DNA of 53,313 nucleotides from Mesorhizobium alhagi CCNWXJ12-2. GTDB taxonomy: Bacteria > Pseudomonadota > Alphaproteobacteria > Rhizobiales > Rhizobiaceae. Position 1 is the stretch's first letter. Every line of letters starts with the position of its first letter. The position numbers were made by a program, and so were the translations under genes. The stretch lies in contig NZ_AHAM01000189.1 in assembly GCF_000236565.1 (NCBI RefSeq), positions 1 through 53,313 of the forward strand, read 5' to 3'. The notes under the pieces are model-generated. The model was not told the DNA's origin and did not search any database. It worked only from the letters and a program-made list of their open reading frames with translations. Shown piece after piece: positions 34,112-45,267 of the stretch.

Positions 34112-35179
34112 TCAGTCCGCGACAAAAACGCGGTACACCATCGGTACGAACAGCAGGACAATGGCAATGCGAACCACATGCAGAGCCGCGACCAGCGCGA
34201 CGTCCACTCCCATAGCATATGCAATGAGGCTCATTTCCGGGAACCCTCCCGGTGCGAAAGCCAACAGCAGGGCGGAAACGTCGAATGGCGAGATCCGGCT
34301 CACCACGTAGGCTCCGAAGAGGGCAATGAGGACCATCATCAGACTGGACCCCAGTCCGAACAGGAGAGCCTGCCCGACGAGGCGAGGCGGGACACCGACA
34401 AATCCGACCCCCACCGAGACGCCAAGCACGACCTGGGCGGAGATGACGAATTCGCTAGGGACACTGAAATCGCTCATCCCGCTCAGGTGAAACAGTGCGC
34501 TGACGATCATGGGGCCTACGAATGCGTACGCCGGAAATTTCAGAGCCTTACCCAGGTAAGTCCCGGCCACTGCAAAGGCGAGGATCAGGCAGAGCGTTGC
34601 GATGTCCATCTGGGCGATGGATGGGCCCGAAATCGTGCGGCCCGAAAACGGAATATCCAAGACATATCGGATCACCCAGGGCAGCAACATCACGACCAGG
34701 AGTATTCGCGAGGAGTGAGCCAGCGCAATATCGGTTTCCTTGCCACCGCCCAAACCTCCCAGGATGACCATCTCGGTCAGACCGCCCGGGGAACTCGAAT
34801 AGAAAGCCGTCGCCTTGTCGAACTTCGCGACCGAATGGTAGTAGAGATAGTTGACCGTTACGATCGTTGCGACGACCACGAGCAGTCCGGCCAGCGGTGT
34901 TGCCCAGATGTCGAGCCTTTCGAGGAGCTCCGGTTTGAATGTCGTTCCGAGCATGACGCCGATGAGGGCGACGACCGGAGGTCTGGTCCAACTGGGGCTG
35001 GTCAGGCGCGGATATGCAAGATTGACCAGCAGGCAAGCGTACATCGGCCCGAGAACGAACGGCAGCGGCAGGTGCACCAGATAGAAGGCTATCGCTCCGA
35101 TCACCCCAACGGCAAGCGCCGGGATCAGGCCGTCAATCAGGTATTGCCGCGGTCCTGCAATCCTTGGCCGCTTCAACAT
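34112..35179 (-). CDS. AbrB-family integral membrane protein
   Basis: A 355-residue, strongly hydrophobic protein with about ten membrane segments in two similar halves. Each half ends with the family signature: YSSSPGGLTEMVILGG in the first and LAFAPGGFPEMSLIAYAMG in the second. That is the AbrB duplication domain (named after an E. coli membrane protein, not the Bacillus regulator). The transport substrate is unknown. Convergent with the hydroxylase gene across an 84-bp gap; its upstream region holds the motif at 35287-35303. Confidence 0.85.
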   Translation of the reverse strand: MLKRPRIAGPRQYLIDGLIPALAVGVIGAIAFYLVHLPLPFVLGPMYACLLVNLAYPRLTSPSWTRPPVVALIGVMLGTTFKPELLERLDIWATPLAGLLVVVATIVTVNYLYYHSVAKFDKATAFYSSSPGGLTEMVILGGLGGGKETDIALAHSSRILLVVMLLPWVIRYVLDIPFSGRTISGPSIAQMDIATLCLILAFAVAGTYLGKALKFPAYAFVGPMIVSALFHLSGMSDFSVPSEFVISAQVVLGVSVGVGFVGVPPRLVGQALLFGLGSSLMMVLIALFGAYVVSRISPFDVSALLLAFAPGGFPEMSLIAYAMGVDVALVAALHVVRIAIVLLFVPMVYRVFVAD

Positions 35180-35286
35180 TGCGGATGCTCACGCACGAAT
35201 GCTACCTGTTCCCCCCGTCCGGCGCCATATTCCGGATCATCAAGAAGCAGGAAGATCATCGCACAACGCAAATTTCCTATGCTTCG

Positions 35287-35303
35287 CATCAGTTTTCCTA
35301 ATG
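35287..35303. promoter_or_regulatory. Imperfect palindrome upstream of the AbrB gene, shared with 48290-48308
   Basis: CATCAG-TTTTC-CTAATG, an inverted repeat with one mismatch. The core AGTTTTCCTAAT is identical to that at 48292-48304. It lies about 110 bases upstream of the minus-strand gene starting at 35179. A T-N11-A LysR-type site is one possible reading. Confidence 0.35.
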
Positions 35304-35411
35304 TAGCCGGTAATCACCCAGAAACCCGAGCATACGCGCATCGCGTATCTTACCAGCCGTCTGGCTTCCTCCTCCCGGTCAGTTGTACGGCTCTGCCGGT
35401 CGCCATGAGAC

Positions 35412-36200
35412 CTAGGCTCCCCGCCAGACCGGATCCCGTTTCTCCTTGAAGGCGACGGCGCCTTCGCGTGCATCCTCGCTGGTCTCCACCCTGCGCCATT
35501 CCAGAACCGTCTTGGCCCAGCCGTCGGCTTCTCCCGCTGCCGCTGCGATTTCGCAAAGCGACAGTGAGGCCGCGACTGCCAGCGGTGCATTGATGGCGAT
35601 CCTTCGCGCCAAGTCTTCGGCTGCTGCGTTCAGTTCCGGCGTCGACACGACGGTGTTGAGAAGTCCCAGTTCGTACGCGCGTGCGGCAGTGATGGGATCG
35701 CCGGTCAGGAGCATCTCGCGCGCGACGACCAGCGGCATCCGGGACGCCAGTCGCACCGCGCCGCCTCCCGCGGCGATGATCCCGCGCTTGACTTCGGGAA
35801 GGGCGAAGCGCGCGTCGATTGTCGCAACGGCGAGATCGCACGCCAGCATGATCTCGAAACCGCCGGCAAACGCCCCGCCCTGGACCGCCGCGATGATCGG
35901 CTTCCTACGGCGCCGCCGAACGAAAAAGGCGAAACCGTCCTCGTCGTCCAGGCCTGGCCGTTCCCCGGCAGCGAACGCCGCCAGGTCCATGCCCGCGCAG
36001 AACACCGGCCCTGCGCCGCCGAGGATCGCCACGCGCGCCGAGGCATCATCCTCGAAAGCCGTGACGGCTTCCCGCAAGGCAAGCGCCATCCGAGTGTCGA
36101 TGGCGTTGCGCTGCTCGGGCCTGTTCAGGCAGATTCGGCCGATGCGGGCATCCCGCGCAGACGGCGAATAGGTGACGAGGGACGACTGCGAGGCTGTCAT
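35412..36200 (-). CDS. Enoyl-CoA hydratase/isomerase family protein
   Basis: A 262-residue crotonase-fold protein. The oxyanion-hole strands are AGMDLAAFAAGE and GGAFAGGFEI. Both catalytic glutamates of hydratases are present 20 residues apart (in GGFEIMLACD and ALPEVKRGI), so true hydratase activity is plausible. First in position after the thiolase on the minus strand (54-bp gap), it belongs to the beta-oxidation-like set. Confidence 0.88.
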   Translation of the reverse strand: MTASQSSLVTYSPSARDARIGRICLNRPEQRNAIDTRMALALREAVTAFEDDASARVAILGGAGPVFCAGMDLAAFAAGERPGLDDEDGFAFFVRRRRRKPIIAAVQGGAFAGGFEIMLACDLAVATIDARFALPEVKRGIIAAGGGAVRLASRMPLVVAREMLLTGDPITAARAYELGLLNTVVSTPELNAAAEDLARRIAINAPLAVAASLSLCEIAAAAGEADGWAKTVLEWRRVETSEDAREGAVAFKEKRDPVWRGA

Positions 36201-36253
36201 GGAGCGAGACCTTCAGCGTTGCGGTTTCAGAGTATCCGGTTGCCGGCCGGCAT

Positions 36254-37441
36254 TCACAGACAGGTCTCGAACAGCCCTGCCGCGCCCATGCCGCCGCCCA
36301 CGCACATGGTTACGACCACATATTTCACGCCGCGCTTGCGGCCTTCCATCAGCGCGTGGCCGACCAGCCGCGCTCCCGTCATCCCGTAGGGATGTCCGAT
36401 GGAAATGCCGCCGCCGTTGAGGTTGTATCGCTCGGGATCGATGCCAAGCCGATCGCGGCAATAGATCGCCTGACAGGCGAAGGCTTCGTTCAGTTCCCAC
36501 AGGCCGATGTCGTCAACCGTCAGACCATGTTGGCGGAGCAGCTTGGGCACCGCGAAGACGGGCCCGATACCCATCTCGTCGGGTGCGCAACCGGCAACGG
36601 CCATGCCTCGATAGAGGCCGAGAGGCGTGAGCCTGCGCGAAGCCGCCAATGATCCTTCCATCAGCATCAGCGCCGCGGCGCCGTCGGACAGCTGCGAGGC
36701 GTTGCCGGCGGTCACCGTGCCGCCCTCGATCACCGGCTTCAGCCCGCTCAGGCTTTCGAGCGTCGTACCCGGGCGATTGCACTCGTCCTTGGCCAAGGTG
36801 ACGGCCTGCTCGCGCGTCTCCCCGGTGGTCCGGTCCGTTTCCAGCATCGTGGTCGCGAAGGGAACGATCTCGTCGTCGAAGAGGCCGGCGGACTGGGCAC
36901 GGGCAGTACGTGCCTGCGATTCCAGCGCATAAAGGTCCTGTGCCTCGCGGGTGATGCCGTAGCGTTCGGCGACGACTTCGGCCGTCTTCAGCATCGGCAT
37001 GTAGGCCGCCGGTACTTTTGCGGTCACCGCCGCGTCGGCCTCGGCCGACACCCAGTCGAAATATCTGCCCTGGACGGCGGAAATGTTCTCCTGCCCGCCG
37101 GCCGCGACGATGTTCATTCCGTCGCAGACGATCTGCTTGGCAGCCGTGGCGACCGCCGTCAGTCCCGAGGCGCATTGACGATCCATGGTCTGGGCGGCGA
37201 CTTCGGGCGGGAGCCCGGCCGCAAACACCGCATTGCGCGCGAGGTTCATCCCCGCCGTGCCGGCCGCGAGCACCGTCCCCAGCACGAAATCATCGATCTC
37301 ACCCCCTTCGACGCCGGCCCGCTCCACTGCATGGGCGAGCGCGAATCCGGCCAGACTCGGCGATTTCGTGGCGTTCAGCGCCCCACGAAACGCCTTGCCG
37401 ATGCCGGTCCGCGCGGTGCTGACTATGACTGCTTCTCTCAC
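36254..37441 (-). CDS. Thiolase (acetyl-CoA acyltransferase)
   Basis: A 395-residue thiolase of normal length. The nucleophile Cys90 is in [16 protein letters not shown] and [17 protein letters not shown] supply the active-site Asn and His, and TMCVGGGMG holds the second Cys. GTG at 37441 is taken as start because GTGA overlaps the stop of the upstream FadB-like gene by 4 bases, a typical coupled pair. The frame extending to 38149 runs inside that gene. Confidence 0.92.
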   Translation of the reverse strand: MREAVIVSTARTGIGKAFRGALNATKSPSLAGFALAHAVERAGVEGGEIDDFVLGTVLAAGTAGMNLARNAVFAAGLPPEVAAQTMDRQCASGLTAVATAAKQIVCDGMNIVAAGGQENISAVQGRYFDWVSAEADAAVTAKVPAAYMPMLKTAEVVAERYGITREAQDLYALESQARTARAQSAGLFDDEIVPFATTMLETDRTTGETREQAVTLAKDECNRPGTTLESLSGLKPVIEGGTVTAGNASQLSDGAAALMLMEGSLAASRRLTPLGLYRGMAVAGCAPDEMGIGPVFAVPKLLRQHGLTVDDIGLWELNEAFACQAIYCRDRLGIDPERYNLNGGGISIGHPYGMTGARLVGHALMEGRKRGVKYVVVTMCVGGGMGAAGLFETCL

Positions 37442-39555
37442 GGCCGTCCTCCCTGCGATGTCCACTTGCTGATCCTGCCGCCCTCTTCGGCCAGGCGGCG
37501 CAGCAACGGTGCGACGCTCCAGTACCCGTACGGGTCGCCGCCCCTTGCCGCGTAGTGCTCCATGCCCGTGACAATGCGCGCGAGCCCGATTTCGTCGGCC
37601 ATGAAGAGCGGACCTCCGCGCCAGCGCGGGAAACCGTAGCCGGAGGTCCAGGCCACGTCGATGTCGGAGCCGCGATAGGCAATCTTCTCCTCTAGGATCA
37701 GCGCTGCCTCGTTGACCATCGGAAAGAACAGCCGCTCGAAGATCTCTTCTTCGGGAAAATGCTTCCTGCGAGCGATCCCAAGCTCGGCCGCCAGCCCGGT
37801 ACAAAGCGCGGAGTGATCGGGATCGGGCAGAGCCTTGCGCCCCTCGTAGAGGTAGTAGCCAAGACCAGATTTCTGCCCGTGCCTGCCGGTTTCGTACATT
37901 CTGCGGCAGAGCGCCCGATAGGCCGGATCGCGCGGCCCGGCGCCCGAGGCGACCCACTCGATGACCGTGCGCGCGCCGACGTCCACGCCGGCCATGTCGA
38001 GCATCCGGCTCGGTCCCATGGACATGCCGAGAAACGCCGGATCCTCGATAACCCGGTCGATGTCTTGCGGCGAGGCTCCTTCCAGCTGCATGGCTTCGCT
38101 TTCTCGCATGTAGACCTCGGCCATGCGATTGCCGATGAAGCCGTAGCACACGCCGCTGACCACCACCGTCTTTCCGATCCGGCGGGCCGTCCTCAGGATC
38201 GTTTGCAGGACATCCGGCGCTGTTGATTTCCCGCGCACCACTTCCAGCAACCGCATGATGTGTGCGGGCGAGAAGAAGTGCGTGCCGATGACGTCGCCGG
38301 GCCGGCCGGTCGCGGCCGCGATCGCATTGACGTCGAGCGTGGAGGTGTTGGTGGCGATGATCGCTCCGGGGTTGCAGAGACTGCCCAGTTCCCGTGCGAC
38401 GGCAAGCTTGAGCTCCATGTCCTCGAACACGGCCTCGACAACGAGATCGGACGAGGCGAGTGCGGCAGCGCCGACCGCGCCCTCTATGCGCGCAAGGGTG
38501 GTCTTCGCCGCCTCGTCGGACAGGCGGCCGCGGCGTACGAACGCACCGAGGGCATCGCTCAACCCCTCGAATGCGCGGTCGATCGCGGACTGCTCGGTGT
38601 CCGAGAGGATCACCTCGAAACCGGCAAGCGCAAAGCTGAGCGCGATCCCGGTCCCCATCGTGCCCGCGCCGAGGATGCCGACTTGCTCGACCGACCGGGT
38701 CGGGGATTCTTTCGGCAGATCGGGTATCGAGGCCGCGGCACGTTCGGCAAAGAAGAGGTGGCGCTGCGCGCGGGCAGGTACCGAGGGCACCAGTCTCGCG
38801 AACCAGTCAGCCTCTATCGCCGCGCCTTCGGCAAAGGGCCGCTCGATTGCGGCGGCCAGCGCCTCCGCTACCGCCCGATAGGCCGGCTCTTGCGGTTTTC
38901 CCGCCGCGGTCTTGCGCAGGCCGTCGAGCACTTCCTGATCCGCCCGTCCTTGCAAGGGCGCCGGCTCTGGCCGGCCCCGCGATGCGACGTATCCGACGAA
39001 GTCCGCGATGGCGGCGCCGTCCATGGGATCGGCGATACGATCGATCAGCCCGATCTCGAGCGCCTTCTCCGTGCCGATGGCTTCGCCCGTAGAGATCATC
39101 CGGGCCGCTTCCGCAAGCCCGACGAGGCGCGGCAGGCGCTGCGTCCCGTGCGAGCCGGGGATGAGCCCAAGCCGGATTTCCGGCATTCCGAACGCGGTTC
39201 CCTCGGCCGCGATGCGTCCGTGGCAGGCGAGTGCCAATTCGAGCCCGCCGCCGAGGACGGTTCCAAAAAGCACTCCGACCACCGGCCGGCTGCTCGCCGC
39301 GATCCGGTCGAGGAGGGCGTTCAAGGGCTCCGCGGAAAATGCCGGATTGTCGAAAAGCGCGATGTCGCCGCCGGCCACGAAGGTCCGGCCGGCGCAGCGA
39401 ATGATCAGGCCGTCGGCGGAACCGTCCTTTTCGAACAGGTCGAAGCCCGCGATCAGCCCCTCTATCACGGAGCGTGAGAGAGCGTTGACGGGCGGATTGT
39501 CGATCGACAGAACCGCCAGCGCCCCCTCCCGCGCGAATGTCACCGTCTCGGCCAT
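37438..39555 (-). CDS. Bifunctional enoyl-CoA hydratase/3-hydroxyacyl-CoA dehydrogenase (FadB-like)
   Basis: A 705-residue fusion. The N-terminal crotonase domain (about 1-190) has Glu106 in GGGLELAL and Glu126 in [11 protein letters not shown]. The NAD-binding dehydrogenase domain has GAGTMG (296-301). Two C-terminal 3HCDH domains include GFIGNRM and [13 protein letters not shown] 39555 has GGAGAAG upstream; ATG 39579 in the same frame would add eight residues. It catalyses the two middle steps of beta-oxidation on CoA esters and pairs with the thiolase. Confidence 0.92.
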   Translation of the reverse strand: MAETVTFAREGALAVLSIDNPPVNALSRSVIEGLIAGFDLFEKDGSADGLIIRCAGRTFVAGGDIALFDNPAFSAEPLNALLDRIAASSRPVVGVLFGTVLGGGLELALACHGRIAAEGTAFGMPEIRLGLIPGSHGTQRLPRLVGLAEAARMISTGEAIGTEKALEIGLIDRIADPMDGAAIADFVGYVASRGRPEPAPLQGRADQEVLDGLRKTAAGKPQEPAYRAVAEALAAAIERPFAEGAAIEADWFARLVPSVPARAQRHLFFAERAAASIPDLPKESPTRSVEQVGILGAGTMGTGIALSFALAGFEVILSDTEQSAIDRAFEGLSDALGAFVRRGRLSDEAAKTTLARIEGAVGAAALASSDLVVEAVFEDMELKLAVARELGSLCNPGAIIATNTSTLDVNAIAAATGRPGDVIGTHFFSPAHIMRLLEVVRGKSTAPDVLQTILRTARRIGKTVVVSGVCYGFIGNRMAEVYMRESEAMQLEGASPQDIDRVIEDPAFLGMSMGPSRMLDMAGVDVGARTVIEWVASGAGPRDPAYRALCRRMYETGRHGQKSGLGYYLYEGRKALPDPDHSALCTGLAAELGIARRKHFPEEEIFERLFFPMVNEAALILEEKIAYRGSDIDVAWTSGYGFPRWRGGPLFMADEIGLARIVTGMEHYAARGGDPYGYWSVAPLLRRLAEEGGRISKWTSQGGRP

Positions 39556-39709
39556 CTCTTCTCCCGACTCGACCGCCATTCACGTATTCCCTTCTCTCAA
39601 GGAGCTTTCTCGTCCGTTGCGAACTCCGCGAAGCCGGTTTCCTTCCTGCACGACGGTCCCCTCCGATCCGACCGAACCGTGACCTGAGGTCTCCGACAAG
39701 GAGAAGGAC

Positions 39710-40489
39710 CTATTTCATCGTCCGCTGCAGCCGGGCCATGCCGTCCAGCCATCGGTCGTAGTCCGCCGCCTTGCGCTGCATGTACTTCGCGACGTCAGAA
39801 TGCGGCAGGATGAGGAACCGGCCTTCCACGATCGCGGCCAGCGTCACGGCAGCCACCTTCTCCGCGGACATCACGCCGTCCGCCGATTGAGGGCCTTCGG
39901 GCAGGCCCCGCAGCATCGGTGTGTCCACGCCCTGCGGGCAGAGCGCAAAGACGCGGATGCCGTCGTCGCGGTGCGTGATGGCAAGGTTCTCCGCGAAGCC
40001 GATCGCGGCGTGTTTCGTCGTCGCGTAGACCGCGCTGCCGATCTGGTTGAGCAGCGCGGCGGCCGAGATCGTCTGCAGGAATGCGCCACCGCCGCGTGCC
40101 TTCATGAGCGGAACGAGTACCCGCGCGGCGTGAACATGCGCCATCACGTTGATCGCCCACGCCCTCTGCCACACCGCGTCGGGAGCCATGGCGGCATTCT
40201 CGAAGCTCTGATCGAAACCCGCGGCGATCCCGGCATTGGAGCAGAACAGTTCGACCGGACCGACTTCCGCCTCGACCCGGTAAACGAGCGCTTCGATCTG
40301 CTGCTGCTCCGAGACGTCGCAGGGTACGGCGATCCCGCCGATGTCGGCCGCCACCCTGCCGGCGCCGGGGACGTCGATATCGGAAACCACCACCTTGCGC
40401 GCCCCGGCGGAGGCGAAGGCCCTGCACAGTGCTTCCCCGATGCCGCTGGCGCCGCCGGTGACGACGACGATCTTGCCTTCGATCGTCAT
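39710..40489 (-). CDS. SDR-family oxidoreductase
   Basis: A 259-residue classical short-chain dehydrogenase: [10 protein letters not shown] (cofactor), CSNAG, catalytic Ser in ISAAALL, and YATTK with the active-site Tyr and Lys. The ATG at 40489 overlaps the TGA of the upstream SDR (ATGA), so the two are translationally coupled. The C-terminus is longer than usual ([22 protein letters not shown]). Substrate unknown. Confidence 0.9.
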   Translation of the reverse strand: MTIEGKIVVVTGGASGIGEALCRAFASAGARKVVVSDIDVPGAGRVAADIGGIAVPCDVSEQQQIEALVYRVEAEVGPVELFCSNAGIAAGFDQSFENAAMAPDAVWQRAWAINVMAHVHAARVLVPLMKARGGGAFLQTISAAALLNQIGSAVYATTKHAAIGFAENLAITHRDDGIRVFALCPQGVDTPMLRGLPEGPQSADGVMSAEKVAAVTLAAIVEGRFLILPHSDVAKYMQRKAADYDRWLDGMARLQRTMK

Positions 40490-41277
40490 GCGCCGGTCAC
40501 TCCCGCGATGGTCACCCCGCCGTCGACGACGATCGTCTGGCCGGTCACGAACGATCCCGCGCGCGCCGACAGGAAGATCGCGGTCCCCGCGATCTCGTCG
40601 GCTTCGCCAATGCGGCCGAGCGGGGTCTTCGCTTCGTATCCGCCCAATACGTCCGGGTTGGTCCAAAGGGCGCGCGAGAACGCGGTTCTGACCAGGCCCG
40701 GCGCGATGCAATTGACGCGGACGTTGTCCTTGCCGAATTCGACCGCCAGGTTTCGTGCGAGCTGCATGTCCGCCGCCTTCGAGATGTTGTAGGCGCCGAT
40801 CGCGGCGGAGCCCGTCAGCCCTCCGATCGACGAGATGATCGTGATGGCGCCGTCACGGCGGGCGCGCATCCCTGGCGCGACCAGCGAGATCAGCCAGTGC
40901 GTGGAGAGCACGTTGTTCTCGAATACCTTCCGGAACTGCTCGTCCGTGATGCCCGCCAATGGCCCGTAGTGGGGGTTGCTGGCTGCGTTGCAGATCAGTA
41001 AGTCGATCCCTCCCCAGGCCGAGTTGGCCGTCTCGACGAGGTTCTCCAGGTCGGCGCGTACGGAAATATCCGCAGGGATCGGGATTGCCAGGCCATCCCC
41101 GTGCGCCTGGTTGATGGCGTCCGCGGCCGCCTGGCAGGCGTCGGACTTGCGTGAGGAGATCGTCACTCGCGCGCCGGCTTCCGCCATGCGGGTCGCGATC
41201 GCGAGGCCGATCCCGCGTGATGATCCCGAAATGAGGGCGCGCGCGCCCGTCAGGTCGAACAAACCTGTCACCGGCAT
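40486..41277 (-). CDS. SDR-family oxidoreductase (FabG-like)
   Basis: A 263-residue classical [15 protein letters not shown] (cofactor), [15 protein letters not shown] with catalytic Ser, YNISK with Tyr/Lys, [10 protein letters not shown], and the C-terminal [17 protein letters not shown]. Coupled to the next SDR by a 4-base overlap. It probably oxidises or reduces a hydroxyacyl or alcohol intermediate feeding the beta-oxidation genes downstream. Confidence 0.9.
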   Translation of the reverse strand: MPVTGLFDLTGARALISGSSRGIGLAIATRMAEAGARVTISSRKSDACQAAADAINQAHGDGLAIPIPADISVRADLENLVETANSAWGGIDLLICNAASNPHYGPLAGITDEQFRKVFENNVLSTHWLISLVAPGMRARRDGAITIISSIGGLTGSAAIGAYNISKAADMQLARNLAVEFGKDNVRVNCIAPGLVRTAFSRALWTNPDVLGGYEAKTPLGRIGEADEIAGTAIFLSARAGSFVTGQTIVVDGGVTIAGVTGA

Positions 41278-41358
41278 GTTCCGCTTGGGGCAACCATGCG
41301 TCCTCGTTCCTCCCTCCCGGGTGGATTTCCGGGGCAGGCCGGGAGGACATGCGCTGCA

Positions 41359-42087
41359 TTAGTCATGATCGATCTCCTCGTCGTCCATGCCATCGGTCTG
41401 CCTGGAAACGGCCGGTGCGAAAATCGACTCGGGTGCGGCGTTCAACGCCTGGATGACGTGTCGCAGGTGGCGTCGGCCGGCCGCCTCCGCCCGGTCGCCG
41501 TCGCCGGACAGGATTGCGTCCGCCATCGCGCGATAGTCGGCGAAGCGCTCCTTCGCCGGCCGGCGAAGGTAGGTGCGGATCAGGTGGACCTGGAAGCTGG
41601 GGATGAGACGGGCGAGGGCACGGTTGCCGGCGGCACGGGTCATGGCGCGATAGAAGCGGTTTCGCGCCTGAACGTGGTCGAACGAATCCTCCTTGTCGGC
41701 GAAGGAGGCGAGGTGCGCGTAGGCCGCCCCGAAGTTTTCCCGGCTCGCGGATCCTGCCATGTTCTGCGCCGCCAGCCTGGCGGCGAGGCCGATCGTCACT
41801 TCCAGGAGTTGGAGTATTTCCGTCGCTTCAGCCCGCGAGAGGTGACGAATCTGTGCGCCGCGGAAGGCAGTGATGCTGACCACCCCCTCCGCGGCAAGCC
41901 GCTTCAGCGCCTCGCGCACGGTACCGCGGCTGACGGCGTAGAGGCGCATCATGTCGGGTTCGATCAGTCTCTGCCCGGCAGCAAATCGGCCATCGTAGAG
42001 CCCGCGGACGATGTCGCGCACGATCTGGTCGGACGAACTCAGCCGCGGTCGATCGGCTCCGCGGGCGGGCGCAGTCTGCGCGGTCAT
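41359..42087 (-). CDS. GntR-family regulator, FCD type
   Basis: A 242-residue regulator with an N-terminal winged helix (IVRDIVRGLYDGRFAAGQRL, then MRLYAVSRGTVREALKRLAAEGVV) and a helical FCD domain. The ATG at 42087 follows GAGGGGGG; a GTG 24 bases upstream is less likely. It lies upstream of and on the same strand as the SDR, FadB and thiolase genes, with an 81-bp gap where their promoter may be, and is their probable regulator. Confidence 0.88.
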   Translation of the reverse strand: MTAQTAPARGADRPRLSSSDQIVRDIVRGLYDGRFAAGQRLIEPDMMRLYAVSRGTVREALKRLAAEGVVSITAFRGAQIRHLSRAEATEILQLLEVTIGLAARLAAQNMAGSASRENFGAAYAHLASFADKEDSFDHVQARNRFYRAMTRAAGNRALARLIPSFQVHLIRTYLRRPAKERFADYRAMADAILSGDGDRAEAAGRRHLRHVIQALNAAPESIFAPAVSRQTDGMDDEEIDHD

Positions 42088-42259
42088 CGACGCCCCCCCT
42101 CGCGGTTGCACGCCGGGCCGCGGTCCCCGATGGCGGAGAGCTTCGCCGGGATGCTTTCTGGCGCTTCGTCGAGGGCGTCACGACCTGCGGGCGCGCGAAC
42201 GGAGGCGATTTCCGCTCCGCTCCAGGCCGCGCCGGCAATCCCGATCTGCGCCTTGTGCG

Positions 42260-43315
42260 TCACGTGCCGCCTCCGCTACCCTGCGCCAGTTCGACCGCGA
42301 CCTCCGAGATGGGCCGGGCTTTCGCGCCAATCTCGGCAGCATCCGCGTTGGAGGCCGTGCCGTCCAGCGCGCGTTTGGCGATGCCCTGCATGATCGCGGC
42401 GATCCTGAACATCGACAGCACGAGGAAGAATTTCCAGTGACGGGTGTCGGAGAGACCGGTGCGTTCGACATAGCGGGCGAGATAGGTCTGCTCGTCCGGG
42501 ATTCCGGTCCCTGCGAAATCGGTGCCGGCCAGTCCGCGGAACAACTCCGGCCGCAGACGCCAGCTCATCATGTGATAGGCGAAATCCGCCATCGGGTCTC
42601 CGAGCGTGGAAAGCTCCCAATCGAGCACGGCGACGACGCGCGGCTCGGTCGGGTGGATCAGTAAGTTGTCGAGGCGATAGTCGCCATGAACCAGCCGTGT
42701 GGGACCGTCCGGTGGAAGGTTGCGCGGCAGCCAGTCGATGAGCCAGTCCATTGCAGGGTTCGGATCGATTTCGGAGGCGCGGTACTGCCTCGTCCAGCGC
42801 GCTACCTGCCGTTCGGCATAGGCCCCGGCCCGGCCGTAGTCACGAAGGCCGATGGCCGCGACATCGAGGGAGTGAATGCGCGCGATCGTCTCGTTCATGG
42901 AATTGAAGATCGCCGATCGCTCCGCGCGGTCGAGGTCGATGAGCCGGGGATCCCAGAAGACACGCCCCGGGACGTAGTCCATCACATAGAACACGGTGCC
43001 GATGACGCTTTCGTCCCCACACAGCGCTCTGACGCACGGCACCGGGACGCCGGTACCCCGCAGCGCTTCCATAACGCGGAACTCCCGGTCGACGGCGTGC
43101 GCACTGGGCAGCGTTGGGCCCGCCGGCTTGCTCCGCAGAACGAGATCCAGGTCGGTCGCACGCAGACGGAAGGTCGGATTCGACTGGCCGCCCGCGGTTC
43201 GCTCCAGCCGAATCTCGCCCCGAAAACCCGGTATGGTTGCCGACAGCCATCGCGTCAGCCGTGCCCGGTCGGGTACCCAGTCTCCTGCGCCGCCTGTTCC
43301 GGTGGCAGTGCCCAT
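42260..43315 (-). CDS. APH-family phosphotransferase (ACAD10/11 kinase-like)
   Basis: A 351-residue kinase-fold protein. The nucleotide lobe includes ERTAGGQSNPTFRL and LRSKPAG, the catalytic loop is VHGDYRLDNLLIHP and the metal-binding loop LDWELSTLGDP. This subgroup is not antibiotic resistance; it resembles the kinase domain that in animal ACAD10/11 is fused to an acyl-CoA dehydrogenase and acts on 4-hydroxyacyl-CoAs. The divergent neighbour at 43544 encodes that dehydrogenase type. GAGAGGAAAG precedes the start. Confidence 0.87.
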   Translation of the reverse strand: MGTATGTGGAGDWVPDRARLTRWLSATIPGFRGEIRLERTAGGQSNPTFRLRATDLDLVLRSKPAGPTLPSAHAVDREFRVMEALRGTGVPVPCVRALCGDESVIGTVFYVMDYVPGRVFWDPRLIDLDRAERSAIFNSMNETIARIHSLDVAAIGLRDYGRAGAYAERQVARWTRQYRASEIDPNPAMDWLIDWLPRNLPPDGPTRLVHGDYRLDNLLIHPTEPRVVAVLDWELSTLGDPMADFAYHMMSWRLRPELFRGLAGTDFAGTGIPDEQTYLARYVERTGLSDTRHWKFFLVLSMFRIAAIMQGIAKRALDGTASNADAAEIGAKARPISEVAVELAQGSGGGT

Positions 43316-43543
43316 TTCTTTCCTCTCGACGTTCTACGGGCATAGCCGGTCAGTTGCTCCCGTGTAGGACTTCACTGAACAGATAGTCAATCGAAATCGT
43401 CGGACGATGTCGCCAAAGCCCTTCAGATCGTCTATGGATGTCTTTGTGCGGCGATCGAAGGCCAAGGCACGGGCGCCTCGATGGCCGCGCGTCATAGTGT
43501 GAGTCGGCGAGACATCGCTGCCCGAGATCAGGTGGACGTAGCC

Positions 43544-44821
43544 ATGCTCGAGAAATCGCAACGGGTCCTCGAACTGGAAGAAAGGCTCGTTGCCTTCATG
43601 GAGGAGCACATCTATCCGAACGAGGCCCGCTTCTACCGGGAGGCGGAAGACCACGGTCCATGGGCCGTCTATCCGGTCGTCGAGCAACTCAAGCCCAAGG
43701 CAAGGGAGGCCGGCCTGTGGAATCTCTTCCTGCCGCACTGCGAACACGGGGGCGGTCTCTCCAATCTCGAATATGCGCCGCTCTGCGAGATCATGGGGCG
43801 ATCGCATCTGGCGCCCGAGATATTCAACTGTTCGGCGCCGGATACCGGCAACATGGAAGTTCTGGCGCGTTACGGCACGCCGGAACAGCAGGCCCGGTGG
43901 CTGATGCCCTTGCTCGCCGGCGAGATCCGTTCGGCCTTCGCCATGACGGAACCCGCCGTCGCGTCCAGCGATGCCACCAACATCGAGAGCGAAATCCGCG
44001 CGGATGGCGACGACTACGTCGTCAACGGGCACAAGTGGTACACGACCAATGCCACGGACCCGCGCTGCAAGGTAATCATCTTTATGGGCAAGACGGATCC
44101 GGACAACCCGGACCGTCATCGGCAGCAGTCGATGATCCTGGTGCCGCGCGACGCGCCGGGCGTCGAGGTGGTTCGTTCGTTGCCGGTGATGGGCTTCTAC
44201 GGCGTGCCCGATCGTGCGGCCGAAGTGGTGTTTCGGGATGTCCGCGTGCCGAAGTCCAACCTGTTGCTTGGGGAAGGCCGCGGCTTCGAGATCGCCCAGG
44301 GCCGGCTTGGTCCCGGCCGGATTCATCACTGCATGCGCCTGATCGGACTTGCCGAGCGGACGCTGGAAAAAATGTGCCTCCGAATGGCGGAGCGCGCCCC
44401 ATTCGGCAAGCCTCTGAGCGATCAGTCGGTCAGCCGCGAACGGATCGCCGAATCGCGCATCATGATCGAACAGTGCCGACTGCTCACGCTCAAGACGGCG
44501 CACATGATGGACACGGTGGGGAACAAGGGGGCCAGAAGCGAGATCGCGATGATCAAGATAGCCGTCCCGAACATGGCCTGTAAGGTCATCGATTGGGCGA
44601 TCCAGGCATTCGGCGGCGGCGGTACCAGCAATGATTTCGGTCTAGCCGCAGCTTATGCGACCGCACGGTTGCTGCGACTTGCCGACGGCCCCGACGAAGT
44701 TCACCGCGATCAGCTCGCGCGGCTGGGGTTCAGGAAGCAGATGGGCAACAGGCAGCGTGGCGGCGCCTCCAACTGGGCACCGGCTCTAAGCGACCGAGCG
44801 CTTGGCGTCGTGACGAAGTGA
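43544..44821 (+). CDS. Acyl-CoA dehydrogenase, ACAD10/11-like
   Basis: A 425-residue FAD-dependent acyl-CoA dehydrogenase: [16 protein letters not shown] and GHKWYTTNA (flavin/substrate binding), [27 protein letters not shown] and the subgroup's C-terminal [19 protein letters not shown] 43544 ([15 protein letters not shown]) matches the usual family start, with AGGTGG upstream; the frame begins at 43481. With the divergent kinase it would dehydrate or oxidise hydroxyacyl-CoA esters via a phosphorylated intermediate (inference from the animal enzymes). Confidence 0.88.
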   Translation: MLEKSQRVLELEERLVAFMEEHIYPNEARFYREAEDHGPWAVYPVVEQLKPKAREAGLWNLFLPHCEHGGGLSNLEYAPLCEIMGRSHLAPEIFNCSAPDTGNMEVLARYGTPEQQARWLMPLLAGEIRSAFAMTEPAVASSDATNIESEIRADGDDYVVNGHKWYTTNATDPRCKVIIFMGKTDPDNPDRHRQQSMILVPRDAPGVEVVRSLPVMGFYGVPDRAAEVVFRDVRVPKSNLLLGEGRGFEIAQGRLGPGRIHHCMRLIGLAERTLEKMCLRMAERAPFGKPLSDQSVSRERIAESRIMIEQCRLLTLKTAHMMDTVGNKGARSEIAMIKIAVPNMACKVIDWAIQAFGGGGTSNDFGLAAAYATARLLRLADGPDEVHRDQLARLGFRKQMGNRQRGGASNWAPALSDRALGVVTK

Positions 44822-45267
44822 GCGGCGTGTCTGCGACAGGCATGGGGCTGTCGTGGCGCTTGCGATCATTGCCTGGGGAACGTCGAGTTCGGTTCGGCTT
44901 CCGAATCGAACTCGACGCCATGCTGGATCGCGCGCTCTGATGGAAAGCGTCGCGATTGTCGGAGCAGGATGCCGTGGCGCCGGGATCTCGCTGGGCCGTC
45001 GATTGACGGCCGGAAACGGTGCATGGAGGGGTGCGGGCCCCCTGGAGCCATTGCCGGCTGGGTTGCGTGATCGTCTGAGGCAGGGCGATCCGTCTCACGG
45101 CATGCATGTTGTCGGCCTGCGCTGCCGCATCCAACTGCGCGATCGGCATTGCGTATTGTAGAAAATTGGTACTGTGTTCGAAGACTCGGCAGGCGCCTGA
45201 GCATCCGTTTTCCGACCCGTCTCACGTTCGGCGATGCGGGCGGCATGAAGACCGAGGGAGGAAGTCG
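44822..45267. other. Intergenic region before the LysR gene
   Basis: 446 bases without a convincing gene on either strand. GTATTGTAGAAAATTGGTAC at 45152-45171 is an AT-rich patch loosely resembling the GTATTAG-type motif at 48290 and could be part of the LysR gene's own control region. Nothing else recognised. Confidence 0.4.

Noticed and set aside
34178-35449. 423-codon plus-strand frame over the AbrB-type gene
   Set aside because: Hydrophilic, low-complexity antisense translation; the minus strand gives a coherent multi-segment membrane protein with two AbrB repeats.
38260-39477. 405-codon plus-strand frame over the FadB-like gene
   Set aside because: Antisense shadow; no known motifs, while the minus strand shows both crotonase and dehydrogenase domains.
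42260-43315. Aminoglycoside resistance phosphotransferase
   Set aside because: The kinase fold is shared, but sequence style and the adjacent ACAD10/11-like dehydrogenase point to the acyl-CoA-related subgroup.
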